Source: Sporosarcina luteola
GTDB lineage: Bacteria > Bacillota > Bacilli > Bacillales_A > Planococcaceae
NCBI GenBank assembly: GCA_014204635.1
Contig: JACHLS010000010.1
Span: 1 to 64,000 of the forward strand
Length of the DNA stretch: 64,000 nucleotides
Reading direction: 5' to 3'
Both the position numbers and the translations under genes were made by a program. This document shows, piece by piece, positions 20,621 through 29,244 of the stretch (position 1 is the first letter of the stretch; each line of letters opens with the position of its first letter). Below the pieces are notes generated by a model. That model saw only the letters and a program-made list of their open reading frames with translations. It had not been told where the DNA came from and did no database searches.

Positions 20621-21178
20621 CTATCTTTTAACGTGATCATTATAGCATTCCACAGAATCAGGGTGAATTGCAACCTGCTGTCCAATAAGATATTGGAGTG
20701 TATGGCTAATGCTCGCTTTCATCGCATCTTCCAAGGAAATTTGAGCGATCAGACGCAAGTCTTCCACACCGGGAAAGTCTCGCCCTGGTTCAATCAGATC
20801 TGCAATATAGATTACTTTCTCCAGATCTGACATTCCTTTGCGGCCTGTTGTATGGTACATGATGGCATGGAGCACATCCTCATCGGTAATGCCGAATTCT
20901 TTTTTAGCGATAATAGCACCTGCCGGGGCGTGCCACAGTTCATGATGAAAGGAAAGGTAACGCCTGTCCATTCCATTTTCCTCTAAAATAGTTTGCAACT
21001 GTTCCCGGTCCATCGCTTTGGCTATATCGTGACAAAGAGCGGCTATTTCAGCTTTTTCCACTTCAATCGAATAGAGATCCGCTAGAGCAGCCGCTGTTTC
21101 AGTGACCCTGAATACATGGGCCGCCCTTTTGGAAGGCAACCGCTTGTCCACTTCTCTTTTCAGTTCATCAATCAACAT
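20621..21178 (-). CDS. yqeK: YqeK family HD phosphohydrolase (Ap4A hydrolase, symmetrical)
   Basis: Members of this family split diadenosine tetraphosphate symmetrically to two ADP. The 185-aa protein has the HD-domain metal residues in RAAHVFRVTE, CHDIAK, HHELWHAPAGA and IYIADLIEP. ATG 21176-21178 follows AGGAGGG and lies within the nadD 3' end, giving an 11-nt overlap. The neighbours nadD and rsfS are the standard context. Confidence 0.92.
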   Translation of the reverse strand: MLIDELKREVDKRLPSKRAAHVFRVTETAAALADLYSIEVEKAEIAALCHDIAKAMDREQLQTILEENGMDRRYLSFHHELWHAPAGAIIAKKEFGITDEDVLHAIMYHTTGRKGMSDLEKVIYIADLIEPGRDFPGVEDLRLIAQISLEDAMKASISHTLQYLIGQQVAIHPDSVECYNDHVKR

Positions 21179-21737
21179 ACAATCCCTCCTCACGAATAAA
21201 AGACTTCACGGCATCTGGAATGAGGAATGAGACTGTGCCGCCTTGTTTAATTCTGTTTCGAATGAGTGTGGAAGAGAGATCGATTTGTGGGAGCTCCACC
21301 ATTTGAACAGGGTACTTTGTCGTTCCTATAGTACCCGGCCTTCCTACTCCGACAAACGTTACAATCTTTACTAAATCCTCGATTCGATGCCATGATGGCA
21401 GCGAGTCGATCATATCTCCGCCGATGATAAAATGAAATTGGATATCCGGCTCTTGGGTCCGCAACGCGGCAATCGTATCGTACGTATAAGAAACACCTCC
21501 GCGATCTACTTCGAAAGAAAAAGAAGTTAGACCATCCGCATCATGGATGGCGAGTTTCACCATCTGCAATCGTTGTTCTGGTGATGCATCAGAGGGATTC
21601 AGCTTATGCGGAGGGATGGCAGTGGGCATCAGGCGCACCTCATCCAAGTTCAGTGCATGCTTCACTTCGTTCGCTATAATCAGATGCCCGATATGGGGCG
21701 GATTGAAGGTGCCGCCTAGCAGTCCGATCCGTTTCAT
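21168..21737 (-). CDS. nadD: Nicotinate-nucleotide adenylyltransferase NadD
   Basis: NadD joins nicotinate mononucleotide and ATP to give deamido-NAD in NAD synthesis. The 189-aa protein shows the nucleotidyltransferase signature GGTFNPPHIGHL with the catalytic HxGH, and the ATP-binding ISSTxxR-like motif SSTLIRNRI near the C-terminus. It lies 12 bp after yhbY and overlaps yqeK. Confidence 0.96.
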   Translation of the reverse strand: MKRIGLLGGTFNPPHIGHLIIANEVKHALNLDEVRLMPTAIPPHKLNPSDASPEQRLQMVKLAIHDADGLTSFSFEVDRGGVSYTYDTIAALRTQEPDIQFHFIIGGDMIDSLPSWHRIEDLVKIVTFVGVGRPGTIGTTKYPVQMVELPQIDLSSTLIRNRIKQGGTVSFLIPDAVKSFIREEGLYVD

Positions 21738-21749
21738 TTCGAGCTCTCC

Positions 21750-22037
21750 TTACGGAAGTTCAATCCGTTTCTTTTCTTTTGATTCCTTATAGACGACAAG
21801 AATTTTTCCTATGATTTGCACAACTTCAATCCCCGCCTGCTCTATCTTTTCCGCAATCTCTTTCTTATCCTCTTCGCAATTTTGCAAAATGCTCACTTTA
21901 ATCAGTTCCCTTGCTTCCAGCGCATCCTCGATTTGTTTAATAATCGAATCAGTCAATCCTCCTTTTCCGATTTGGAAAATAGGTTGTAAATGGTGCGCTT
22001 CACTGCGAAGATAGCTTTTCTGTTTACCGGTTAACAT
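21750..22037 (-). CDS. yhbY: YhbY/CRM-domain ribosome assembly RNA-binding protein
   Basis: This single CRM-domain protein (95 aa) binds pre-50S particles in its family. The conserved beginning LTGKQKSYLRSEAHHLQPIFQIGKGG includes the GxxG-type loop. The start ATG 22035-22037 is 6 nt after GGAGG; the adjacent upstream ATG is only 3 nt away. The aroE stop overlaps it as in ATGATG arrangements. B. subtilis name is yqeI. Confidence 0.93.
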   Translation of the reverse strand: MLTGKQKSYLRSEAHHLQPIFQIGKGGLTDSIIKQIEDALEARELIKVSILQNCEEDKKEIAEKIEQAGIEVVQIIGKILVVYKESKEKKRIELP

Positions 22038-22864
22038 CATATTCCTCCGAGCTTTTTTGTAATAGTCTCTATCATTTGTTTCGTATCGGGTTCCATCCCT
22101 GTCCAACTTTCGAAGGAACGCGCCCCCTGATGAACGAACATTCCGACGCCGTTCATCGTAAGTCCACCCGCTTTACGGGCTTGTTCTAAAAATTGTGTTT
22201 CTAATGGGTTATAGATGATATCGCAAACAACCGTTTCCGGCTTTATTCTTGCCGGATCAAGCGGCATTCCGTTTTCCGCAAAGTTCATGCCGACAGAAGT
22301 CGTTTGTATAATCAAACCGAACTTGGCTATCTGCTCAGCGGCATCCTCGATCGGCATAGTGCCAGCATGCAATTCTCCAGCCAACCGTTCTGCTTTCGCA
22401 TACGTACGGTTCACGCAGGTGATCGGGCCATATCCTTCCGACACAAGAGCATAACCGATGCCTCTCGCTGCGCCTCCAGCTCCAATGAGCAGCACTTCTT
22501 GGCCTTTTCCGGATTCAGCAAACTGTTCCTCGAGCGATCGAACAAATCCGATTCCATCCGTATTCATGCCAAACAGCGAACCATCCTCCATGACCCGGAC
22601 GGTATTGACTGCGCCCATTTTCCGGGCGTATGGATCGATATCGTCCAGATACTCAATGATCGCACTTTTATGAGGGACGGTGACATTCCAGCCGCTGCAT
22701 CCGAGTTCCCGCAGACTGCGTACAGCTTGTTCCAAACGATCAGCAGTAACATGTACAGGGATATAAACGGCATCCAGCCCATTTTTCGCAAACCAATGGG
22801 AGTGCATGTCAGGGGACATGGATTGAGCAATCGGATCCCCGATGACCGCAAACCACTTTTTCAT
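22037..22864 (-). CDS. aroE: Shikimate dehydrogenase (NADP+)
   Basis: AroE reduces 3-dehydroshikimate to shikimate. The 275-aa protein has the substrate-binding SMSPDMHSHW and the catalytic Lys in TVPHKSAI, followed by a Rossmann domain with GAGGAARG and NRTYAKAE, the NADP-discriminating motif. ATG 22862-22864 is 6 nt after AGGAGG. An upstream in-frame ATG touches that site. It sits between yqeH and yhbY as in B. subtilis. Confidence 0.96.
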   Translation of the reverse strand: MKKWFAVIGDPIAQSMSPDMHSHWFAKNGLDAVYIPVHVTADRLEQAVRSLRELGCSGWNVTVPHKSAIIEYLDDIDPYARKMGAVNTVRVMEDGSLFGMNTDGIGFVRSLEEQFAESGKGQEVLLIGAGGAARGIGYALVSEGYGPITCVNRTYAKAERLAGELHAGTMPIEDAAEQIAKFGLIIQTTSVGMNFAENGMPLDPARIKPETVVCDIIYNPLETQFLEQARKAGGLTMNGVGMFVHQGARSFESWTGMEPDTKQMIETITKKLGGI

Positions 22865-22874
22865 ATGCATCCTC

Positions 22875-23975
22875 CTAAATCAATGACGGCCGTATTTCCA
22901 CATTGACGCCGCGTGGCGCGTGAATTGCGACCTTAACATTTGGATGTTGGACCGTGATCCAGCCTAGGCCTGAAATAACAAGATCAGTTTTCGGCTTTTT
23001 AATGGAAAACTCGTGACGGACCAGAGAAGGCAACGAATCCATCGATTCATCCGTCGGCGGTGACAAGAGACCACCCAGATGTTCCGAATATAACGTATCC
23101 GCATTTTCAAGTTTCGTCCGATGGATCGGAAGGCCATTTGCGACATGAATCGTAAAGGAAGAACGGTCACCCTGGATAAAGTCAAATCTAACCAGTCCTC
23201 CCATATACAACGTCTGCTCAGCATTCAATTGGAAAACTTTTGGCTTTAGTTCCTTTTTTGGTGTAATCGTCTTCAGATCATTTGGCCCTAAGTAATGAGC
23301 CATCTGATGGTCATTGATTATGCCTGGAGTATCATAAATAGCTTTCCCGTCATCGAGCGGAATTTCAACAAGATCTAACGTCGTTCCCGGGAAATGGGAT
23401 GTTGTGATGACATCGCCGATGCCAGTTGCATTTTTGATGATTCTATTGATGAAGGTAGACTTGCCGACATTCGTACAGCCCACCACATAGACGTCCTTGC
23501 CATCACGCAATTCCTCTATAGCAGCGAGCGCCTCTTCCATTCCTGTCCCTTTATAAGCGGAAACGAGCAGAATGTCTGTCGGCTTTAGGCCAAGTTTTCT
23601 CGACTCTTCGCGCATCCAGTTCTTTAACTTGCTTTCTTTTACAGACTTCGGCAGGACGTCTGATTTATTGCCGACCAGAATGATGTCCTTTTTGCCGACA
23701 AAGCGGTGCAATCCAGGAATCCAGCTCCCATTGAAGTCAAAAATGTCAACCACTTTCACGACAAGGCCTTCCTTTTTACCAATTCCATTTAAAATTGCAA
23801 GGAAATCATCACCTGATAAGGAAACAGGCTGAAGTTCATTATAATTCCGCAGGCGGAAACACCGCTGACATAAGATTGTTTCTTTTTCCAAAGAAGCCGG
23901 CGGGGCATAGCCATCCAGCTTTGGATCGTCCGTTTGGATGGGCACACCGCATCCTATACATACTAGTTGTTCCAA
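22875..23975 (-). CDS. yqeH: Ribosome biogenesis GTPase YqeH
   Basis: YqeH is a circularly permuted GTPase needed for 30S assembly. The 366-aa protein has an N-terminal treble-clef zinc finger (CIGCG, CQRCFR), then the G motifs in permuted order: G4 GNKSD, G1 GCTNVGKST, G3 DTPG. The C-terminal part binds RNA. The start is TTG 23973-23975, 7 nt after GGAGG located in the yqeG 3' end. Family members begin MExxVCIGCG, which supports it. Confidence 0.95.
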   Translation of the reverse strand: MEQLVCIGCGVPIQTDDPKLDGYAPPASLEKETILCQRCFRLRNYNELQPVSLSGDDFLAILNGIGKKEGLVVKVVDIFDFNGSWIPGLHRFVGKKDIILVGNKSDVLPKSVKESKLKNWMREESRKLGLKPTDILLVSAYKGTGMEEALAAIEELRDGKDVYVVGCTNVGKSTFINRIIKNATGIGDVITTSHFPGTTLDLVEIPLDDGKAIYDTPGIINDHQMAHYLGPNDLKTITPKKELKPKVFQLNAEQTLYMGGLVRFDFIQGDRSSFTIHVANGLPIHRTKLENADTLYSEHLGGLLSPPTDESMDSLPSLVRHEFSIKKPKTDLVISGLGWITVQHPNVKVAIHAPRGVNVEIRPSLI

Positions 23976-23977
23976 GC

Positions 23978-24493
23978 TTATTCCTCCCAATCCAACATTC
24001 CGCGCCGTTTGAGCCCTTTCAAGATCCGCCTCTCGACTTTGCGGTTGAATCTTGTTACAAAACCATCCGATTTGGCTACAGGTACGACCAAGATCGTATG
24101 AAGACCAAAACGATTTCCACCCAGTATATCCGTTAACAGCTGGTCACCGATCATGACTACTTCTTCTTTCGGCAATTCAAGCAGGCGGAGGGCTCGCTCG
24201 AAACCTTTTTCTAACGGTTTCCTCGCCTCGAATATGAAAGGTATTTCTGCCGGTTGGCAAAACGTGCTTACTCTTGGCTCGTGATTATTCGATACGACGA
24301 TCACTTTCAGACCTGCGTCCCTCATCAATTTCATCCACTCGATGACTTCTGGGGTCGCTTCTGGGCGATCCCATTCAACAAGCGTGTTATCCAAGTCGGT
24401 CATGATCCCTTTGATGCCCTGTTCTTGTAATTTTTCCGGTGTTATTTGATAAATGTCTTTTACATATTCATCCGGTAAAAAGTGTTTATACAA
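23978..24493 (-). CDS. yqeG: YqeG family HAD IIIA-type phosphatase
   Basis: This 171-aa protein is a HAD-superfamily phosphatase of unknown substrate. The nucleophile motif is MTDLDNTLVEWD, motif II is VVSNN, and motif III/IV is ARKP with MIGDQLLTDILGGN. I prefer TTG 24491-24493: GGAGAGG lies six bases upstream, and the product then begins with Met-YKHFLPDEYV, parallel to B. subtilis YqeG. The ATG at 24506-24508, five codons upstream, has no ribosome binding site. It is the first gene of the operon running to yqeM. Confidence 0.9.
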   Translation of the reverse strand: MYKHFLPDEYVKDIYQITPEKLQEQGIKGIMTDLDNTLVEWDRPEATPEVIEWMKLMRDAGLKVIVVSNNHEPRVSTFCQPAEIPFIFEARKPLEKGFERALRLLELPKEEVVMIGDQLLTDILGGNRFGLHTILVVPVAKSDGFVTRFNRKVERRILKGLKRRGMLDWEE

Positions 24494-24651
24494 AAAAATC
24501 CTCTCCATCTGACGAATTCAACATGATTATAACATATCCATCCTTTTTATATGCGCCTCATCTTTCCGCGCCTGAGAATCGTTCATCCCTCCTGTGCTAT
24601 CCATCGCCCTATTCGCATATGCTGTCATACAAAGACACAGGAGGTGGACCG

Positions 24652-25353
24652 ATGAGCGGGTTCGTCATGGCGCTTGTCCAACTGTGGCTTGAAATTCCGG
24701 CAGTCGTCGGATATATCCGTGGGCAGGCATTCCGTCGTCCGCTATCGAAAGCGGAGGAGGCCGAGTGCTTACAACGTCTCGCTGAAGGAGATGAAAGCGC
24801 TCGGGACGAATTGATTGAAAGGAATATGCGCCTTGTTGCACACGTCGTAAAAAAATTTCACCCAAAACATGAACAACTCGACGATTACATTTCCATCGGA
24901 ACAATCGGACTCATGAAAGCGGTCAACAGTTTCACGCCGGATCGCAAAACGAAGTTGGCCACATATGCGGCCCGTTGCATTGAGAATGAAATTCTTATGT
25001 ACTTGCGCACGCAAAAAAAAGTCCAGAAAGATGTTTCCCTATTTGACCCTATCGGTACAGACAAGGATGGCCAATCCTTGCAAATTGCCGATTTGCTTCA
25101 AACGGATGAGGAAGCCCCTATCGAAACTGTAGAACAGCAAGAGCAACGAGATCGACTCTATCGGCATTTAGGCAAACTTGACAGCCGTGAACTTGAAATT
25201 ATCCAACGGCGATACGGACTCCTTGACGACCAACCAATGACTCAAAAAGAAATTGCCCAACAATTGAACATTTCGAGAAGCTATGTTTCCAGAATTGAGA
25301 AACGGGCTATCGTGAAACTATACCAGTTATTTAAGCATGAATACAACGAGTGA
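24652..25353 (+). CDS. sigK: RNA polymerase sporulation sigma factor SigK (pro-sigma-K), uninterrupted
   Basis: Sigma-K drives late mother-cell genes. The 233-aa precursor begins with a hydrophobic pro-sequence (MSGFVMALVQLWLEIPAVVG), removed in the family by SpoIVFB. Sigma-70 region 2 (NMRLVAHVVKKF, ISIGTIGLMKAV, LATYAARCIENEIL) and region 4 with a helix-turn-helix (MTQKEIAQQLNISRSYVSRIEKRA) follow. ATG 24652 has AGGAGGTGGACCG before it; a longer upstream frame is rejected. The gene is continuous at the point where B. subtilis carries the skin prophage, so no excision is needed. It is divergent from yqeG. Confidence 0.95.
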   Translation: MSGFVMALVQLWLEIPAVVGYIRGQAFRRPLSKAEEAECLQRLAEGDESARDELIERNMRLVAHVVKKFHPKHEQLDDYISIGTIGLMKAVNSFTPDRKTKLATYAARCIENEILMYLRTQKKVQKDVSLFDPIGTDKDGQSLQIADLLQTDEEAPIETVEQQEQRDRLYRHLGKLDSRELEIIQRRYGLLDDQPMTQKEIAQQLNISRSYVSRIEKRAIVKLYQLFKHEYNE

Positions 25354-25394
25354 CCTACATCCTAAAAAAACAACCATTGCTGTGAAACAAGTGC

Positions 25395-25446
25395 AAAAAA
25401 GGCGTTCCGACCGCGTGTATAATCCGCGAAAGGAACGCCTTTTTCC
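25395..25446 (+). terminator. Intrinsic terminator of sigK
   Basis: GGCGTTCC at 25401-25408 pairs with GGAACGCC at 25432-25439, with an inner CGCG/CGCG pairing and a T-run afterwards. A-residues upstream allow it to work from the other side too. Confidence 0.9.
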
Positions 25447-25517
25447 TATTGCAAATCCAGACCTCATATGTTTGTTCCAGCAGTCCGCCACACAAAGGAA
25501 AAGGAGTTATGCATAAC

Positions 25518-25598
25518 TCAATCCGTGCTGACTTCACGCATAATAATAACCGCAATCACTGCTGTGACGACAAACGCTCCAGTCATCAAGAAAAACAT
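25518..25598 (-). CDS. Possible 26-aa single-pass membrane peptide
   Basis: This small open frame encodes MFFLMTGAFVVTAVIAVIIM plus a short polar tail REVSTD. The body is one hydrophobic helix. AGGAG stands 9 nt before the ATG, spacing typical of real genes in this window. It follows mtnN on the same strand by 55 bp and could be co-transcribed with it. I do not recognise a named family; the evidence is ribosome binding site plus membrane-helix composition. Confidence 0.5.
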   Translation of the reverse strand: MFFLMTGAFVVTAVIAVIIMREVSTD

Positions 25599-25652
25599 GA
25601 GAAATCACTCCTCGCTTGTACAGGTTCTTCACTCCATCATACCATACCCGTC

Positions 25653-26345
25653 TTATATTTTCGATATCGCTTTCCGAACAATTTCTGACGAATGTTTGGC
25701 TGCTGTCGGCAAAAATTCATCAAACGAGATGGAGGATTCCTTCCCTGCAATATCAGAAAGCGCGCGGATGACGACGAACGGCATACCGAATTGATGGCAT
25801 ACTTGGGCCACTGCGGCTGCTTCCATTTCTGCAGCAATCATTTGCGGGAACGCCTCCCTGACTGCAGAGACTCTTGCCGGATCACTCATAAACACATCGC
25901 CGGAAGCGATGAGCCCCGTCGCATATGTATGCCCGCCCACTTCTTCCACTGCATCCTTCGCGATAGCTGAGAGTTTGGCATCCGACAAAAAGGCTGCTGG
26001 CATGCCAGGGACTTGACCGATCTCATACCCAAATGCAGTAGCATCGACATCATGGTGGCGAACTTCATCCGAAATGACGACACTTCCCACATCCAAGTCT
26101 TTCGAAAAACCGCCTGCCGAACCGGTATTGATGACGACGTCCGGCTTAAATGATTGAATCAGCAGTGTAGTCGCTATGGCCGCATTCACCTTGCCGATGC
26201 CGCTTTTGACTAGGACCACATCTTGCCCATCTAATGTCCCTTCAATAAATTCACAGTTCGCCACAGTAGTTGCTGTTTTGGAAGACATAGCTTCCCGCAG
26301 AATTTCTACTTCCTGCTCCATTGCCCCGATAATTGCTATTTTCAT
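25653..26345 (-). CDS. mtnN: 5'-methylthioadenosine/S-adenosylhomocysteine nucleosidase
   Basis: MtnN hydrolyses MTA and SAH to adenine and the thioribose compounds, serving methionine salvage and the methyl cycle. The 230-aa protein has the phosphorylase fold with IIGAMEQEVE at the N-terminus, NTGSAGGF, EMEAAAVAQVC (ribosyl binding) and the catalytic Asp in VIRALSDIAG. GGAGGGTACGGG precedes the ATG. It lies just after yrrS, as in B. subtilis. Confidence 0.95.
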   Translation of the reverse strand: MKIAIIGAMEQEVEILREAMSSKTATTVANCEFIEGTLDGQDVVLVKSGIGKVNAAIATTLLIQSFKPDVVINTGSAGGFSKDLDVGSVVISDEVRHHDVDATAFGYEIGQVPGMPAAFLSDAKLSAIAKDAVEEVGGHTYATGLIASGDVFMSDPARVSAVREAFPQMIAAEMEAAAVAQVCHQFGMPFVVIRALSDIAGKESSISFDEFLPTAAKHSSEIVRKAISKI

Positions 26346-26359
26346 CCCGTACCCTCCAC

Positions 26360-27088
26360 TCAGTAGTCAAAATCCAATGTGCTTAACTTATCCATTTTAA
26401 CAGGTTTCCAGCCTTGCCCGTCAACCCATTCTAGATAAACTCTATACATTTGGGATTTATCACGAGTAGAAACGATGCCGATGGATTTTTGCGGACCGCC
26501 GCCATTTTTTATTTTCCAGAAGATCATCGAGTCTTCCGAAAGGCCAGTAGCATAGGCGAGCGCTTTCTTTTTTTCATTCCAATCGACCGATTCTCCATCA
26601 TAGGAGGAAACATGTTCACCGCTCTGCGCAGTGCCCACAGGCGCCCATGAATCATTGGTGACGGTCTCGGTCACCACTTGGTCATCAGTAGGCTCCACGG
26701 TCACCAATGTCCCTTCTGAATCATCTTCCGATGCACCCGTATCTGGATTCGATTCGGTCTGACCCTCTGTTTCCGAGGAATCTTTATCTGATCCAGTCAA
26801 CCCAGAAGACTGACTCTGTTCTGAGCTGTTTTGCTGCATGTCATCTTCTTCATCTTGATCTTCTTCCACAGTCGCATCCTCCGCCGACTCTTCTGTCGTA
26901 TCGTTCTGCTCGACTGTTTCTACTGGTTCCTTCTCCTCTGTCTTATCTTTGTTTCCAAAAACAATGGTAGCTCCAACAATAATGATCAGTACGATAACTA
27001 GACCGATCAAACCATTTAAGATCAAATTGGAACGATTTTTATTCCGTTTGCGATTCACCCTTGAAAAATCGGGTTCTTTATCCGGCAT
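26360..27088 (-). CDS. yrrS: YrrS/DUF1510 family membrane protein
   Basis: The 242-aa protein has a basic cytoplasmic N-terminus (about 20 residues), one membrane helix (LILNGLIGLVIVLIIIVGATIVF), a long acidic Ser/Thr/Glu-rich linker, and a folded C-terminal domain (DUF1510, ending MYRVYLEWVDGQGWKPV). The function is unknown; a cell-envelope role is inferred from topology and from penicillin-binding-protein neighbours in B. subtilis. ATG 27086-27088 is close to GGGGAGG. Confidence 0.88.
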   Translation of the reverse strand: MPDKEPDFSRVNRKRNKNRSNLILNGLIGLVIVLIIIVGATIVFGNKDKTEEKEPVETVEQNDTTEESAEDATVEEDQDEEDDMQQNSSEQSQSSGLTGSDKDSSETEGQTESNPDTGASEDDSEGTLVTVEPTDDQVVTETVTNDSWAPVGTAQSGEHVSSYDGESVDWNEKKKALAYATGLSEDSMIFWKIKNGGGPQKSIGIVSTRDKSQMYRVYLEWVDGQGWKPVKMDKLSTLDFDY

Positions 27089-27254
27089 GGAATCCTCCCC
27101 TTTCCTTCTCAACAGGATACTACTCTATTTGACTCTTTTTCAATCGATTAGGTTTCAAACATTTTGCTTGCGAACAACGCCCGAAGGTTAACAACTGCGT
27201 AACCAAACAAGCGAGATGCCACCCAATTTGCAAAGGGCATTGGCAATTCGGACG

Positions 27255-27295
27255 AGAAAAAGAGCGATGGATGCTTATCAGCTGTCCCATCGCTC
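27255..27295 (-). terminator. Intrinsic terminator of greA
   Basis: GAGCGATGG and CCATCGCTC form a 9-bp stem followed by TTTTT on the minus strand, 37 nt downstream of the greA stop. Confidence 0.92.
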
Positions 27296-27331
27296 ATCCA
27301 TTGTACATACTTCACCTGTTTGCACAGCAGA

Positions 27332-27808
27332 TTATTTAATTTCAACGATCGTAACGGACATTTCTCCGCCCGGCGTCATAATTTTGACTTCGTCGCCTTT
27401 CTTCTTGCCGATCAAGCCTCTAGCGATTGGCGAATCATTCGAAATGAGTCCTTCCAATGGATTCGCTTCTGCCGATCCTACAATCGTATACGTTTCTTCA
27501 TCGCCATCCGGCAATTCCTTGAATGTAACCGTTTTCCCAATCTGGACTTCGTCATTGTTCAATTCGTCTTCAGTGATGATGACCGCATTGCGAATCATAG
27601 ACTCCAGTGTCGATATTTTTCCTTCCACAAACGCTTGGTCCTCTTTCGCCGAGTCGTACTCGGAGTTTTCAGATAGGTCGCCGTAACTGCGCGCAATCTT
27701 AATCCGTTCTACTACTTCTTTGCGTTTTACCGTTTTCAAGTATTCCAGTTCTTCTTCCAGCTTCTTCTTACCTGAAGCTGTCATTGGGTATTTTTTTTCA
27801 GAAACCAT
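27332..27808 (-). CDS. greA: Transcription elongation factor GreA
   Basis: GreA rescues backtracked RNA polymerase by stimulating transcript cleavage. The 158-aa protein has an N-terminal coiled coil (begins [20 protein letters not shown]) with the acidic tip in [12 protein letters not shown], and a C-terminal FKBP-like domain ([16 protein letters not shown]). GAGGAG precedes the ATG. Confidence 0.97.
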   Translation of the reverse strand: MVSEKKYPMTASGKKKLEEELEYLKTVKRKEVVERIKIARSYGDLSENSEYDSAKEDQAFVEGKISTLESMIRNAVIITEDELNNDEVQIGKTVTFKELPDGDEETYTIVGSAEANPLEGLISNDSPIARGLIGKKKGDEVKIMTPGGEMSVTIVEIK

Positions 27809-27836
27809 TTTACAACACTCCTCATAATCCAGTTCA

Positions 27837-27877
27837 TAAAAACACTATGCCGCTCCTACGAGAGGTATGCGACATAG
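27837..27877 (-). terminator. Probable terminator of udk
   Basis: CTATGTCGC and GCGGCATAG (one G-U pair) form a 9-bp stem followed by TGTTTTT on the minus strand, in the 102-bp gap between udk and greA. Confidence 0.75.
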
Positions 27878-27910
27878 GATTCGTTTCTATTGAATTCTGA
27901 ACCCATCATA

Positions 27911-28549
27911 TTACAATTTCGTTCCAGATTCAAGAATTGTTTTTATTTTCGTCACCATCAGGTCAATGGCGACTTCATTATGTCCGCCTTCCGGAATAAT
28001 AATATCTGCATACCGTTTAGTTGGTTCGATGAATTGATTATGCATCGGCCTTACGACTGTCAGATATTGATCAATGACAGAGTCAATCGTTCTTCCCCGT
28101 TCCAGAATATCCCGCATCAGCCTGCGGATGATTCGCAAATCGGCATCCGTATCAACAAACAGCTTGATGTCCATCAAGTCACGCACTCGGGGATCCTCTA
28201 ACACGAGAATCCCCTCCAAGATAATAACATCTTTCGGCGGAATTTCGATCGTTTCCTTGGAACGTGTATGCAAGGCGTAATCATATACGGGTTTTAATAT
28301 GGATGTCCGGTTCAATAGCATCCCAACATGTTCGATCAGTAAATCGGTATCGAATGCCAACGGATGGTCATAATTGGTTTTCAATCGCTCCTCAAATTCA
28401 AGATGCGACTGGTCCTTATAATAATAATCTTGTTCAATGACAACGACGGAATGTTCTTTGAACACATTGTAAATGCGGTTTGTTACACTCGTCTTGCCGG
28501 ACCCTGAACCACCGGCGATTCCGATGACAAGGGGTTTCGTTCCGCTCAT
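27911..28549 (-). CDS. udk: Uridine kinase
   Basis: Udk phosphorylates uridine and cytidine in pyrimidine salvage. The 212-aa protein has the P-loop [12 protein letters not shown], the DHPLAFD substrate segment and [18 protein letters not shown]. The gene follows trmR and precedes greA, standard Bacillales order. Confidence 0.96.
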   Translation of the reverse strand: MSGTKPLVIGIAGGSGSGKTSVTNRIYNVFKEHSVVVIEQDYYYKDQSHLEFEERLKTNYDHPLAFDTDLLIEHVGMLLNRTSILKPVYDYALHTRSKETIEIPPKDVIILEGILVLEDPRVRDLMDIKLFVDTDADLRIIRRLMRDILERGRTIDSVIDQYLTVVRPMHNQFIEPTKRYADIIIPEGGHNEVAIDLMVTKIKTILESGTKL

Positions 28550-28578
28550 CGCATTTCCCTCCTTTGCCAGGAATGTTT

Positions 28579-29214
28579 CTATTTTTTTATTGCGATCAAT
28601 ATGCCATCACCGACCGGAAGCAATGTCGTTTCATAGTTTGGATGGGTCATGATCCACTTAGTAAATTCCTTTAAATTGCGGATCATCGTTCTGTTGCGTT
28701 TTGGCAATTCCTCATCCGGTAATAATACGGATCCGTGCATAAACATATTATCGCAATAGACGATGCCGCCCTGCTTGACAAGCACGGCGTATTTTTCAAA
28801 GAACTTTTTATATTGCCCTTTTGCAGCGTCAATGAATAGCGCATCGTATTCCATATCCGGCAATTGTTTTTCCTCTATTAGGAGAGCATCTCCTTCAATG
28901 ATACGGATGTGCTCAGAAACTGTACTCCTACTGATGAATTCTACCGCCATGTTGTAACGGTCTGTATCCCGTTCAATCGTCGTCACAAATGCATCGCGTA
29001 AAGCCGAGGCCATACGAATGGCGGAATACCCGATCGCACTACCAATTTCCAAGATGGCATTCGGCCGCTGAATGCGCAATAAGCCGATAAATGTATCAAT
29101 GCCGCTGCGATCCATGATCGGTATTTTTTGCGCAAGTGCTATCTGTTCCATTTCCGCGATCAACGGATCTTCCGCCTTGTTCAACTCTGCAATGTATTGA
29201 TTATAGTCTCTCAT
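28579..29214 (-). CDS. trmR: tRNA 5-hydroxyuridine methyltransferase TrmR
   Basis: TrmR methylates ho5U34 to mo5U34 in tRNAs (B. subtilis YrrM). The 211-aa protein is of the COMT-like O-methyltransferase family: [16 protein letters not shown] is motif [13 protein letters not shown] motif II, and [17 protein letters not shown] holds the metal/catalytic Asp. ATG 29212-29214 matches the family start MRDYNQYI; the ATG five codons upstream has no ribosome binding site. It lies between mltG and udk. Confidence 0.9.
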   Translation of the reverse strand: MRDYNQYIAELNKAEDPLIAEMEQIALAQKIPIMDRSGIDTFIGLLRIQRPNAILEIGSAIGYSAIRMASALRDAFVTTIERDTDRYNMAVEFISRSTVSEHIRIIEGDALLIEEKQLPDMEYDALFIDAAKGQYKKFFEKYAVLVKQGGIVYCDNMFMHGSVLLPDEELPKRNRTMIRNLKEFTKWIMTHPNYETTLLPVGDGILIAIKK

Positions 29215-29244
29215 GCTTTCCACTTCCATTCATACGACTTTCCT

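Noticed and set aside
24580..24645. Sigma-E or sigma-K promoter for sigK
   Set aside because: CATACAAA near 24625 resembles a sigma-E -10 box, but no acceptable -35 stands at the right distance and the leader would be only a few bases long, so I did not annotate it.
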